A DNA stretch of 9,574 nucleotides, from positions 28,551-38,124 of the forward strand of contig MIBK01000198.1 of NCBI GenBank assembly GCA_001829505.1. Direction: 5' to 3'. Every line of letters begins with the position of its first letter. The stretch's first letter is position 1. The DNA comes from Spirochaetes bacterium RBG_16_67_19. Lineage in GTDB: Bacteria > Spirochaetota > Spirochaetia > SZUA-6 > DRHE01. Of this stretch, positions 1 to 6,565 are shown piece after piece. Below the pieces are notes generated by a model. The model ran no database searches, was not told where the DNA came from, and saw only the letters and a list, made by a program, of their open reading frames with translations. Position numbers and translations under genes: made by a program.

Positions 1-94
1 TTCCGCGCGCCAGATCGTGGAGCGCAGCCTGTCCATCGCGGCGGACATCTGCATTTACACCAACCGGGAGATCGTCGTGGAGGAGCTGGAATGA
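1..94 (+). CDS. hslV: HslV (ClpQ) peptidase subunit, C-terminal fragment
   Basis: The window opens inside this gene. The first complete codon is at base 2, and 30 residues are visible before a TGA at 92-94. They read SARQIVERSLSIAADICIYT and then NREIVVEELE. The segment AADICIYTN is the conserved C-terminal region of HslV, the threonine peptidase that forms the double-hexamer proteolytic core of the HslVU protease in the cytoplasm. The catalytic N-terminal threonine lies outside the window, so activity cannot be judged. The stop codon overlaps the hslU start (ATGA at 91-94), which implies translational coupling of peptidase and unfoldase. A recognisable HslU immediately downstream makes the assignment secure despite the short fragment. 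Confidence 0.92.
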   Translation, partial: SARQIVERSLSIAADICIYTNREIVVEELE

Positions 95-1464
95 AGGTCG
101 ACCTGGACAAGCTCACCCCGCGGCAGATTGTGCAGGAGCTGGACAAGTACATCGTGGGCCAGGAGAAGGCCAAGAAGGCGGTGGCCATCGCCCTGCGCAA
201 CCGCACCCGCCGGCAGAGGCTGTCGGAGGACATGCGCGACGAGGTTGCTCCCAAGAACATCATCATGGTCGGTCCCACCGGGGTGGGCAAGACCGAGATC
301 GCCCGCCGTCTGGCCCGTCTGGTGGAGGCCCCCTTCCTCAAGGTGGAGGCCACCAAATACACGGAGGTTGGCTACGTGGGGCGGGACGTGGAGTCCATGA
401 TCCGCGACCTGGTCCAGGTGGCCGTCTCCATGGTCAAGGCCCAGCTCCAGGAGGAGGTGCGCCCGGAAGCCGAGCGCCGGGCCGAGGAGGCCATGCTGGA
501 CCTGCTGCTGCCCGGCGGCGCCAAGGCCGCCGGCGAGGGGCAGGGAGGCCCCCGGGTGGAGGCGGTGGAAGCCGCCCCCTCCACGCGGGAGAAGTTCCGC
601 GAGAAGCTGCGCAAGGGCGAGCTGGAGGAGCGGGTGGTGGAGGTCAACGTGACCCGCAGCTCGATGCCGGCCATCGAGATCTTCTCCGGGGCCGGTTTCG
701 AGGAGCTGGACCTGGGCAACCTGGGCAACATCGGGAACCTGGGCAGCATCTTCGGGGGGCGCAAGAAGCGCAAGAAGACCACCGTGGCCCGGGCCCGGGA
801 AATCCTGCTGGCCGAGGAGATGGACAAGCTGGTGGACATGGAGCGGGTCGGCGCGGAGGCCATCCAGCGGGTGGAGCAGATGGGCATCGTCTTCGTGGAC
901 GAGATCGACAAGATCGCCTCGCGGCAGAACGTCGGCGGCCTGGACGTCTCCCGCGAGGGGGTGCAGCGGGACATCCTGCCCATCGTGGAGGGCAGCAAGG
1001 TGAACACCCGCTTCGGGATCGTGGACACCTCCCACATCCTGTTCATCGCCGCGGGGGCCTTCCACATGAGCAAGCCCTCGGACTTGATCCCCGAGCTGCA
1101 GGGCCGCTTCCCGCTGCGGGTGGAGCTCTCCCCGCTGACCAGCGAGGACTTCGTGAAGATCCTCACCCAGCCGCGCAACGCCCTGATCAAGCAGTACGTG
1201 GAGCTGCTGCGCACCGAGGCGGTGGAGCTGGACTTCCAGGACGAGGCCATCCAGCGGCTGGCCGAGGTGGCCACGGAAGTCAACAGCCGGGCGGAGAACA
1301 TCGGGGCGCGGCGCCTGCATACCATCATGGAGCTGCTGCTGGAGGAGGTTTCCTTCAACAGCGCGGAGTTGAGCGGGCAGACCATCACCATCACCCGGCA
1401 GTACGTGGACGAGAGGCTGAAGGGCGTCATGGAGGATCAGGACTTGAGCCGCTTCATTCTTTAG
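91..1464 (+). CDS. hslU: HslU (ClpY) AAA+ unfoldase ATPase subunit of the HslVU protease
   Basis: This 457-residue protein is the hexameric ATPase that unfolds substrates and threads them into HslV. Visible motifs are Walker A GPTGVGKT (residues 61-68), the pore loop GYVGRD (94-99), Walker B with D270-E271, the LQGRF segment with the probable arginine finger R339, and the sensor-2 motif GARRLH with R408. The C-terminus LSRFIL is the tail that docks into HslV. The family-specific I domain runs from about residue 110 to 240. It contains a glycine/asparagine-rich stretch (GNLGNIGNLGSI, 209-220) followed by the basic patch RKKRKK. The protein is about 14 residues longer than the E. coli enzyme (443); by motif offsets most of the difference lies in the I domain. 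The ATG is preceded by GGAGG at 79-83, inside the end of hslV. It is an ordinary protein-quality-control gene, and its position next to flagellar genes is characteristic of spirochaetes. Confidence 0.98.
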   Translation: MKVDLDKLTPRQIVQELDKYIVGQEKAKKAVAIALRNRTRRQRLSEDMRDEVAPKNIIMVGPTGVGKTEIARRLARLVEAPFLKVEATKYTEVGYVGRDVESMIRDLVQVAVSMVKAQLQEEVRPEAERRAEEAMLDLLLPGGAKAAGEGQGGPRVEAVEAAPSTREKFREKLRKGELEERVVEVNVTRSSMPAIEIFSGAGFEELDLGNLGNIGNLGSIFGGRKKRKKTTVARAREILLAEEMDKLVDMERVGAEAIQRVEQMGIVFVDEIDKIASRQNVGGLDVSREGVQRDILPIVEGSKVNTRFGIVDTSHILFIAAGAFHMSKPSDLIPELQGRFPLRVELSPLTSEDFVKILTQPRNALIKQYVELLRTEAVELDFQDEAIQRLAEVATEVNSRAENIGARRLHTIMELLLEEVSFNSAELSGQTITITRQYVDERLKGVMEDQDLSRFIL

Positions 1465-1486
1465 CCGAAATTTGAAGGAAGAGGTG
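1464..1486 (+). promoter_or_regulatory. Weak sigma-28-like -10 candidate and flgB ribosome binding site
   Basis: The hslU-flgB gap is locally much more A/T-rich than the rest of the window. GCCGAAAT at 1464-1471 matches 6 of 8 positions of the flagellar sigma-28 -10 consensus GCCGATAA. The matching -35 position (TGAG at 1445-1448 against TAAA) fits only 2 of 4, so a promoter is doubtful. Further on, GAGGTG at 1481-1486 is a good Shine-Dalgarno sequence 8 bases before the flgB ATG. The ribosome binding site is well supported. The promoter is a guess, and read-through from upstream of hslV is the simpler explanation for expression of the flagellar genes. Confidence 0.25.
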
Positions 1487-1494
1487 TAACAGGA

Positions 1495-1908
1495 ATGTTT
1501 TCCGGCAGTTTCGGCAGAACGGTCGACCTGATGCGCAGGGGCATGGACGTGGCGGTGCTGCGCAGGAACGTCATCGCCAACAACCTGGCCAACGCGGAGA
1601 CCCCCAACTTCAAGCGGACGGTGGTCAACTTCGAAAGCGAGCTCGCCCGGGCCCTGGCCTCCGAGCGCTCCCGGCCCCCGACCCAGTTCCTGAACGATCC
1701 CCGGCACATTCCCTTCCACCAGCCGAGGGACTATCGCACGGTGCGGCCCAGGATGGTCCTGGACTACCTGACCACCGCCAAGAACAACGGCAACAACGTG
1801 GACGTGGAGGAGGAGGGCATGCTGGCCCAGCAGAACCAGCTGCTGTACCAGACCCTGGCCACGGCCATCGGCGCCCAGTACAACCTGGTGAACCTGGTGC
1901 TGAGGTAG
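1495..1908 (+). CDS. flgB: FlgB, flagellar proximal rod protein
   Basis: This 137-residue protein has the usual FlgB length. The N-terminal helix carries the rod/hook-family signature NNLANAETPNFK (residues 29-40), and the C-terminal helix (LLYQTLATAIGAQYNLVN) resembles other rod proteins. Between them is the segment GNNVDVEEEG, typical of FlgB. FlgB is exported by the flagellar type III system, without a cleaved signal, and forms the innermost rod on top of FliE/FliF. The ATG at 1495 has GAGGTG 8 bases upstream and the N-terminus aligns with family expectation. The gene follows hslU after 30 bases and precedes flgC by 4 bases, so the rod genes are co-transcribed. Confidence 0.97.
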   Translation: MFSGSFGRTVDLMRRGMDVAVLRRNVIANNLANAETPNFKRTVVNFESELARALASERSRPPTQFLNDPRHIPFHQPRDYRTVRPRMVLDYLTTAKNNGNNVDVEEEGMLAQQNQLLYQTLATAIGAQYNLVNLVLR

Positions 1909-1912
1909 AAGC

Positions 1913-2371
1913 ATGGGACTGTTTTCCAGCATGAACATCGCCGCCACGGGGCTGACCGCCGAGCGGGTGCGCCTGGATGCGATCGCCGACAACATCGCCA
2001 ACGCCACCACCACCCGGACCACGGAGGGCGGTCCCTTTCGTCGCTCGCGGGTGATCTTCCGGCCCCGGGTGGCCCAGCCCTACTGGCGCAGCCCCTTCCT
2101 TCCCCAGTTCCTGTCCAACGAGCTGGGGCGGGGGGTGCGGGTGAGCCGGGTGGAGAAGGACTACGACGCCAAGCCGCGCCTGGTGTACGACCCCACCCAC
2201 CCGGACGCCATCCAGTCCGGGCCGCGCAAGGGCTACGTGGAGTTTCCCAACGTGAACATCGTCAACGAGATGGTGGACATGATCTCCGCCTCGCGGGCCT
2301 ACGAGGCCAACGTGGCGGTGCTGAACGGCAGCCGCAGCATGTTCCTGCGGGCCCTGGAGATCGGGAGGTAA
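1913..2371 (+). CDS. flgC: FlgC, flagellar proximal rod protein
   Basis: This 152-residue protein begins MGLFSSMNIAATGLTAERVR and then carries DAIADNIANATTTRTTEGGP, the conserved FlgC rod signature. A central loop rich in Arg and Pro (about residues 40-75) is followed by YVEFPNVNIVNEMVDMISA and the terminal helix (ASRAYEANVAVLN). These terminal helices are those that pack into the rod coiled-coil core. FlgC polymerises with FlgB and FlgF as the proximal rod in the periplasm after type III export. The start is 4 bases after the flgB stop, and the upstream GAGG (1902-1905) sits in the last codons of flgB, which suggests coupled translation. Length and sequence are ordinary for the family. Confidence 0.98.
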   Translation: MGLFSSMNIAATGLTAERVRLDAIADNIANATTTRTTEGGPFRRSRVIFRPRVAQPYWRSPFLPQFLSNELGRGVRVSRVEKDYDAKPRLVYDPTHPDAIQSGPRKGYVEFPNVNIVNEMVDMISASRAYEANVAVLNGSRSMFLRALEIGR

Positions 2372-2374
2372 GCC

Positions 2375-2749
2375 ATGGATCTGCTGTCCGCCGCCCAGGC
2401 CTATGGGCACCGCATCGCACTGAGAACCAGCGATCCACGCCACATCGCCGCTGGGAAGCTGGCCGCCCCAGGCAACGGCCTGCTGGAGAGCCGGGCAACG
2501 TCGGCGGCGACGCCGGCGGAGCAGGCCGAAGGCAGCTTCGGCGGCATGTTCCTGCAGGCCCTGGGGCAGGTCAACCAGCAGCAGCTGCGGGCCCAGGACC
2601 TGTCCCAGGCCCTGATCAGCGACCCGGAGTCGGTGGACATCCACGACGTGACCGTCGCCCTGGCCGAGGCCAACCTGTCCCTGTCGATGGCCAAGGCGGT
2701 CATCGACCGGGCCATCCGGGCCTACCGGGAGATCGTGAACATACGATGA
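2375..2749 (+). CDS. fliE: FliE, MS-ring/rod junction protein
   Basis: This 124-residue protein has a variable, Ala/Gly-rich N-terminal half (about residues 20-55). The conserved FliE region follows: GSFGGMFLQALGQVNQQQL (53-71), DPESVDIHDVTVALAEA (83-99) and the helix LSLSMAKAVIDRAIRAYREI. FliE is the first protein exported by the flagellar secretion gate and connects the FliF ring to the FlgB/FlgC rod. GGGAGG at 2363-2368 lies 6 bases before the ATG, inside the end of flgC, and only 3 bases separate the two genes. Placement between flgC and fliF is the standard order in many bacteria. Nothing is missing or unusual. Confidence 0.97.
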   Translation: MDLLSAAQAYGHRIALRTSDPRHIAAGKLAAPGNGLLESRATSAATPAEQAEGSFGGMFLQALGQVNQQQLRAQDLSQALISDPESVDIHDVTVALAEANLSLSMAKAVIDRAIRAYREIVNIR

Positions 2750-2779
2750 GCCATTGAGGTTCTTCTACGGGAGGGGAGA

Positions 2780-4489
2780 ATGAACGAGAGGCTGCGGGCC
2801 TTGCTGGCCCAGCTCAAGGCACTCTGGGTCAAGTGGAGCGCCACCCAGAAGGCGATCCTGTTCGCCGTGCTCGGCGCGGCGGTGCTGGCCGTCGTGCTCA
2901 TCAGTGCGTTCAGCGCTGCGCCCAGCATGGTCCCGCTGATCGGCACTCCCGTGAAGGAGGAGAACGACCGGGCGCGCATCATCGGCGTGCTGGACCAGGA
3001 GGGGGTGAAGTACAAGGCCGGCCCGGATGACATGATCTACGTCGAGGACGAGAAGACCGCCCGCCGCATCCGCACCATCCTGTTCCGGGAGGACCTGATC
3101 CCGGCCCGCACCGACCCCTGGGCCATCTTCGATGTGGAGCGCTGGACCCTCACGGATTTCGAGCGCGACGTGAATCTGCAGCGGGCCCTCACCCGCAGCC
3201 TGGAGCAGCACATCCTGGGCGTGGACGACGTGGACGCTGCCAGCGTCACCCTGGTGATTCCCAAGAAGGAGCTGTTCGAGGAGGACCAGAAGCCGGTGAC
3301 CGCCTCGGTGATCATCACCCCCAAACCGGGCTCCGACATCGGCACCAACCGCAAAAAGATCGAGGGCATCCAGAAGATCATCAAGTTCGCCGTGGCCGGC
3401 TTGAAGGACGAGAACCTGGTCATCACCGACCAGAACGGCATCCAGTTGAACGACTTCGACGGCCTGATGGACGTGGACCGCATCGAGGTCGCCCGCCGGG
3501 AGCTGAAGACCAAGAAGGAGCTGGAGCAGACCTACAAAAGCGAGATCCTCAACTCCCTGCGCGGGATGTTCGGGCCCGACCGGGTGCAGATCGTGAAGAT
3601 CGACATCCTGCTGGACATGTCCAAGCAGACCGTGAACACCGAGGAGCATTTCCCGGTGACCATGCGCAGGGACAACCCACGCACCCCCTTCGACGAAAGC
3701 GAGGTGGTGCCCTCCATCACCCTGTCCAAGGAGGTCCGGGAGGAGCATTTCGAAGGAACCGGCTTCAACCCCGAGGGCCCGCCGGGGCAGGAAGGGCAGA
3801 CCCCGCCGGCCTACAAGGACCTCTCCAACCTGGTGGGCAAGTACGACCAGTCCTCCATGATCCAGAACGAGGTGGTCAACAAGCGCAGCACCGTGGAGGA
3901 GAAGAGCCCCTGGTCCATCTCCCGCATCACCGCGGCGGTGGCGATTGATGGGGTCTGGAAGAGGGTCTACAATGCCAAAGGGCAGCTGGAAGTCAACCGC
4001 GACGGCAGCATCAAGCGGGAGTACGTCCCCGTGGCCGACGAGGATCTCAAGAAAGCCGAGGCCCTGATCCGCGACGCGGTGGGCTTCAACCGGGACCGCG
4101 GGGACTCGGTCACCGTCGAGCACCTGCCGTTCGACCGCAACCGCCAGTTCGGCGACGAGGATCTGTCCATGAGGCGGCAGCGCCAGGTGCGCACCACCAT
4201 CCTTTCGGTGCTCATCGGCCTGGCCGGCCTTTTGGCGGCCATTGTGCTGTATCGCCTGCTGGCCAAGGAGATGGAGCGCCGGCGGCGCCTCAAGGAGGAG
4301 GAGCTGGCCCGGCAGCACCAGGCCATGCGCGAGGCAGCCCTGCGCCGGGCCGAGGAGGAAGGGGCGGAGGTGGAGCTGTCCGTGGAGGATCGCGCCCGCC
4401 TGGAGATGCAGGAGAACGCCGTGAACATGGCCCGGGAGCACCCGGAAGACGTGGCCCAGCTCATCCGGACCTGGTTGTTGGAGGAATAG
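2780..4489 (+). CDS. fliF: FliF, flagellar MS-ring protein
   Basis: This 569-residue inner-membrane protein forms the MS ring on which the motor is built. A first membrane helix lies at about residues 25-46 (ILFAVLGAAVLAVVLISAF). The YscJ-like ring-building motifs and the larger periplasmic ring domain follow. A Gly/Pro-rich loop lies at about 325-348 (EGTGFNPEGPPGQEGQTPP), typical of the FliF beta-collar region. A second helix begins at about 474 (LSVLIGLAGLLAAIVLY). The cytoplasmic tail is charged and ends in EHPEDVAQLIRTWLLEE, the segment that binds the FliG N-terminal domain. GGGAGG at 2769-2774 precedes the ATG by 5 bases. The 30-base gap after fliE shows no clear promoter. fliG begins 3 bases after the stop. 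Confidence 0.98.
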   Translation: MNERLRALLAQLKALWVKWSATQKAILFAVLGAAVLAVVLISAFSAAPSMVPLIGTPVKEENDRARIIGVLDQEGVKYKAGPDDMIYVEDEKTARRIRTILFREDLIPARTDPWAIFDVERWTLTDFERDVNLQRALTRSLEQHILGVDDVDAASVTLVIPKKELFEEDQKPVTASVIITPKPGSDIGTNRKKIEGIQKIIKFAVAGLKDENLVITDQNGIQLNDFDGLMDVDRIEVARRELKTKKELEQTYKSEILNSLRGMFGPDRVQIVKIDILLDMSKQTVNTEEHFPVTMRRDNPRTPFDESEVVPSITLSKEVREEHFEGTGFNPEGPPGQEGQTPPAYKDLSNLVGKYDQSSMIQNEVVNKRSTVEEKSPWSISRITAAVAIDGVWKRVYNAKGQLEVNRDGSIKREYVPVADEDLKKAEALIRDAVGFNRDRGDSVTVEHLPFDRNRQFGDEDLSMRRQRQVRTTILSVLIGLAGLLAAIVLYRLLAKEMERRRRLKEEELARQHQAMREAALRRAEEEGAEVELSVEDRARLEMQENAVNMAREHPEDVAQLIRTWLLEE

Positions 4490-4492
4490 GCG

Positions 4493-5590
4493 ATGGCCAA
4501 GAAGGAAGCAGGGCCGGAAGCCGCCGCCGCCACCCCGGGACGACCCCCGGGCGCCCTGCCGCGCAAGAGCGGCAAGGCCACGGGACCCAAGAAGGCCCTC
4601 ACCGGGCGGCAGAAGGCGGCCATCTTCATCATCACCCTCGGGCACGAGATCGCCGCGGAGATCTTCAAGCACCTGCGCGACGATGAGATCGAGCAGCTGA
4701 CCTTCGAGATCGCCCGCAACGAGTCCATCGATCCGGGGGACCGCGACCAGGTGCTGATGGAGTTCCAGGAGCTGATGATGGCCCAGGACTTCATCTCCAC
4801 CGGCGGCATCGAGTACGCCCGGGAGCTGCTGGAGCGCTCGGTGGGCAGCCAGAAGGCGGTGGACATCATCAACCGCCTGACCAGCAGCCTGCAGGTGCGG
4901 CCCTTCGACTTCATCCGCCGCACCGACCCGGCGCACCTGCTGAACTTCATCCAGCAGGAGCACCCCCAGACCATCGCCCTGATCCTGGCCTACCTGGAGC
5001 CGAACAAGGCCTCGGTCATCCTGGGCTCGCTGCCCAGCGAGATCCAGTCGGACGTGGCCAAGAGGATAGCGACCATGGACCGCACCTCCCCCGAGGTGCT
5101 GCGCGAGGTGGAGCGGGTGCTGGAGAAGAAGCTGTCCACCCTGTCCTCCGAGGACTACACCACCGCCGGCGGAGTGGAGAGCATCGTGGAGATCCTGAAC
5201 CTGGTGGACCGCTCCACGGAGAAGGGCATCATCGAGCGCCTGGAGGAGGACGACCCGGAGCTGGCCGAGGACATCAAGAAGCGCATGTTCGTGTTCGAGG
5301 ACATCGTGCTGCTGGACGACCGGGCCATCCAGAAGGTCCTGCGCGAGGTGGACACCACGGAGCTGGCCAAGGCCCTGAAGGCGGTGGATTCGGAGGTCCA
5401 GGACAAGATCTTCCGCAACATGTCCAAGCGGGCCGCCACGCTGCTGAAGGAGGACATGGACTACATGGGTCCGGTGCGCCTGAAGGACGTGGAGGAGGCG
5501 CAGCAGCGCATCGTTTCCATCATCCGCAAGCTGGAGGAGCAGGGCGAGATCGTGGTGGCCCGCGCCGGCGAAGACGAGCTGGTGGTGTAG
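4493..5590 (+). CDS. fliG: FliG, flagellar rotor switch and torque protein
   Basis: This 365-residue protein joins the MS ring to the C ring and contacts the stator. Residues 1-35 are a Lys/Ala/Pro/Gly-rich tail without predicted fold. The FliG N domain starts near LTGRQKAAIFIITLG (37-50), the middle domain carries the EHPQ motif (156-159) that binds FliM, and the C domain contains the charged torque helix around LLDDRAIQKVLREVD (273-287) and the conserved NMSKRAATLLKED. E. coli FliG is 331 residues, so most of the excess is the N-terminal tail. GGAGG at 4480-4484 in the last codons of fliF sits 8 bases before the ATG, so ring and switch proteins are probably made coupled. Spirochaetes often have two FliG proteins; this operon copy corresponds by position to the one needed for motor assembly (FliG2 in Borrelia), which is an inference. 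Confidence 0.98.
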   Translation: MAKKEAGPEAAAATPGRPPGALPRKSGKATGPKKALTGRQKAAIFIITLGHEIAAEIFKHLRDDEIEQLTFEIARNESIDPGDRDQVLMEFQELMMAQDFISTGGIEYARELLERSVGSQKAVDIINRLTSSLQVRPFDFIRRTDPAHLLNFIQQEHPQTIALILAYLEPNKASVILGSLPSEIQSDVAKRIATMDRTSPEVLREVERVLEKKLSTLSSEDYTTAGGVESIVEILNLVDRSTEKGIIERLEEDDPELAEDIKKRMFVFEDIVLLDDRAIQKVLREVDTTELAKALKAVDSEVQDKIFRNMSKRAATLLKEDMDYMGPVRLKDVEEAQQRIVSIIRKLEEQGEIVVARAGEDELVV

Positions 5591-5600
5591 GGAGCCGCAA

Positions 5601-6515
5601 GTGGCTAAGAACGTTTTCCGTGCCGACGAGATCCTGTACCAGTCACGCAAGATCTTCATCGAGCCTCCCAAAATGGAGAGCCCTCCGGAGGAGGCGGTGG
5701 CCGTGGAGCCCAGCGTCGAGTACTCGGGACCCACCGCCGAGGACGTGCGCCGGGAGGCTGACGCCTTCAAGGCCCGCTGGGAGGAGGAGAAAGCGCGCCT
5801 GCTCGCCGTGGCCCAGGAGGAGGCGCAAGCCATCAAGAAGGAGGCCGAACGGGTCGCCTTCGACGAGGTGAAGCGCAAGAACAACCAGGCCCAGAAGATC
5901 CGCCAGGAGGCGGAGGACGAGGCCAAGCGCCTTCTGGAGGAAGCCCGCCAGCAGGCCGCGCGGCTGGAAGAGGAAATACGCGGCCGGGTGGAGAAGATCG
6001 AAGCGGAGGCCCGCCAGAAGGGCGCCGGGGAAGGGCGGGAGCAGGGCTACCAGGAGGGCCGCGCCGAGGTCCAGCGCCTGATCGACAACCTGCAGCGCAT
6101 CATCTCGGCGGCCATCGAGCGCCGCAACCTGATCATCGAGGAGGCCGAGACCCAGGTCATCAACCTGGTGCTGCTGATCGCCAAGAAGGTCATCAAGGTG
6201 ATCTCGGAGAACCAGAAGAACGTGGTGATCAACAACGTGGTGCAGGCCCTGCGGAAGCTCAAGAGCCGCGGCGAGGTGGTCATCCGGGTGAACCTGGCCG
6301 ACCTGGAGCTGACCTCGGCGCACATCGGCGATTTCATGAAGATGGTGGAGAACGTGAAGTCCATCACCGTCCTGGAGGATTCCTCGGTGGATCGCGGCGG
6401 CTGCGTACTGGAAACGGACTTCGGGCAGATCGACGCCCGCATCTCCTCGCAGCTCTCCGAGATCGAGGAGCGCATCCTGGAGCTGGCCCCCATCCGGGCC
6501 AAGGGAGAGGAATAG
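5601..6515 (+). CDS. fliH: FliH, regulator/stator of the flagellar export ATPase
   Basis: This 304-residue protein starts with GTG, with GGGAG at 5590-5594 placed 6 bases upstream. It is dominated by a charged coiled coil from about residue 45 to 160. This is followed by a helical segment (ATPase-binding region) and the conserved globular C-terminal domain with LEDSSVDRGGCVLETDFGQI near the end, shared with the V-ATPase subunit E/FliH family. Residues 137-153 form an unbroken AxxxG-(xxxG)3 series (A137, G141, G145, G149, G153), the glycine-repeat helix motif known from FliH. FliH dimers hold FliI at the C ring and control its ATPase activity. The N-terminus FRADEIL is probably the part that reaches the export gate or switch. 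Position between fliG and fliI supports the call. Confidence 0.94.
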   Translation: MAKNVFRADEILYQSRKIFIEPPKMESPPEEAVAVEPSVEYSGPTAEDVRREADAFKARWEEEKARLLAVAQEEAQAIKKEAERVAFDEVKRKNNQAQKIRQEAEDEAKRLLEEARQQAARLEEEIRGRVEKIEAEARQKGAGEGREQGYQEGRAEVQRLIDNLQRIISAAIERRNLIIEEAETQVINLVLLIAKKVIKVISENQKNVVINNVVQALRKLKSRGEVVIRVNLADLELTSAHIGDFMKMVENVKSITVLEDSSVDRGGCVLETDFGQIDARISSQLSEIEERILELAPIRAKGEE

Positions 6516-6547
6516 GGCGCAGCAGGGCTGGCCGGCTGCCAGCGCCC
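6515..6547 (+). promoter_or_regulatory. Hairpin in the fliH-fliI intergenic gap
   Basis: GGGCGC at 6515-6520 is the exact reverse complement of GCGCCC at 6542-6547. Inside it GCAG at 6522-6525 pairs with CTGC at 6536-6539. The structure has a 6-bp and a 4-bp stem separated by a small internal loop (A on one side, CA on the other), with a 10-base apical loop. The left arm includes the last base of the fliH stop codon, and the right arm ends 4 bases before the strong fliI ribosome binding site AGGAGG (6552-6557). No T-run follows, so it is not an intrinsic terminator. It could stabilise or punctuate the mRNA between FliH and FliI, but a chance hairpin at this GC content cannot be excluded. Confidence 0.4.
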
Positions 6548-6565
6548 ATTCAGGAGGGAGGGGAA

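Noticed and set aside
55..2022. A 655-codon open frame on the minus strand opposite hslU, flgB and flgC
   Set aside because: The plus strand encodes three clearly conserved proteins with good ribosome binding sites. At this GC content and third-position bias the complementary frame rarely meets stops. The minus-strand product is a His/Leu/Gly/Val/Gln-rich artefact with no family pattern.
2750..2779. Possible promoter in the fliE-fliF gap
   Set aside because: The 30 bases contain only a short A/T-containing stretch and the fliF ribosome binding site; I could not find a -10/-35 pair.
2765..5926. A 1053-codon open frame on the minus strand opposite fliF, fliG and part of fliH
   Set aside because: It mirrors the codon bias of the sense genes, crosses three conserved genes and their gaps, and has low-complexity His/Leu/Gly/Asp composition. 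It is a shadow of high-GC coding, not an antisense gene.
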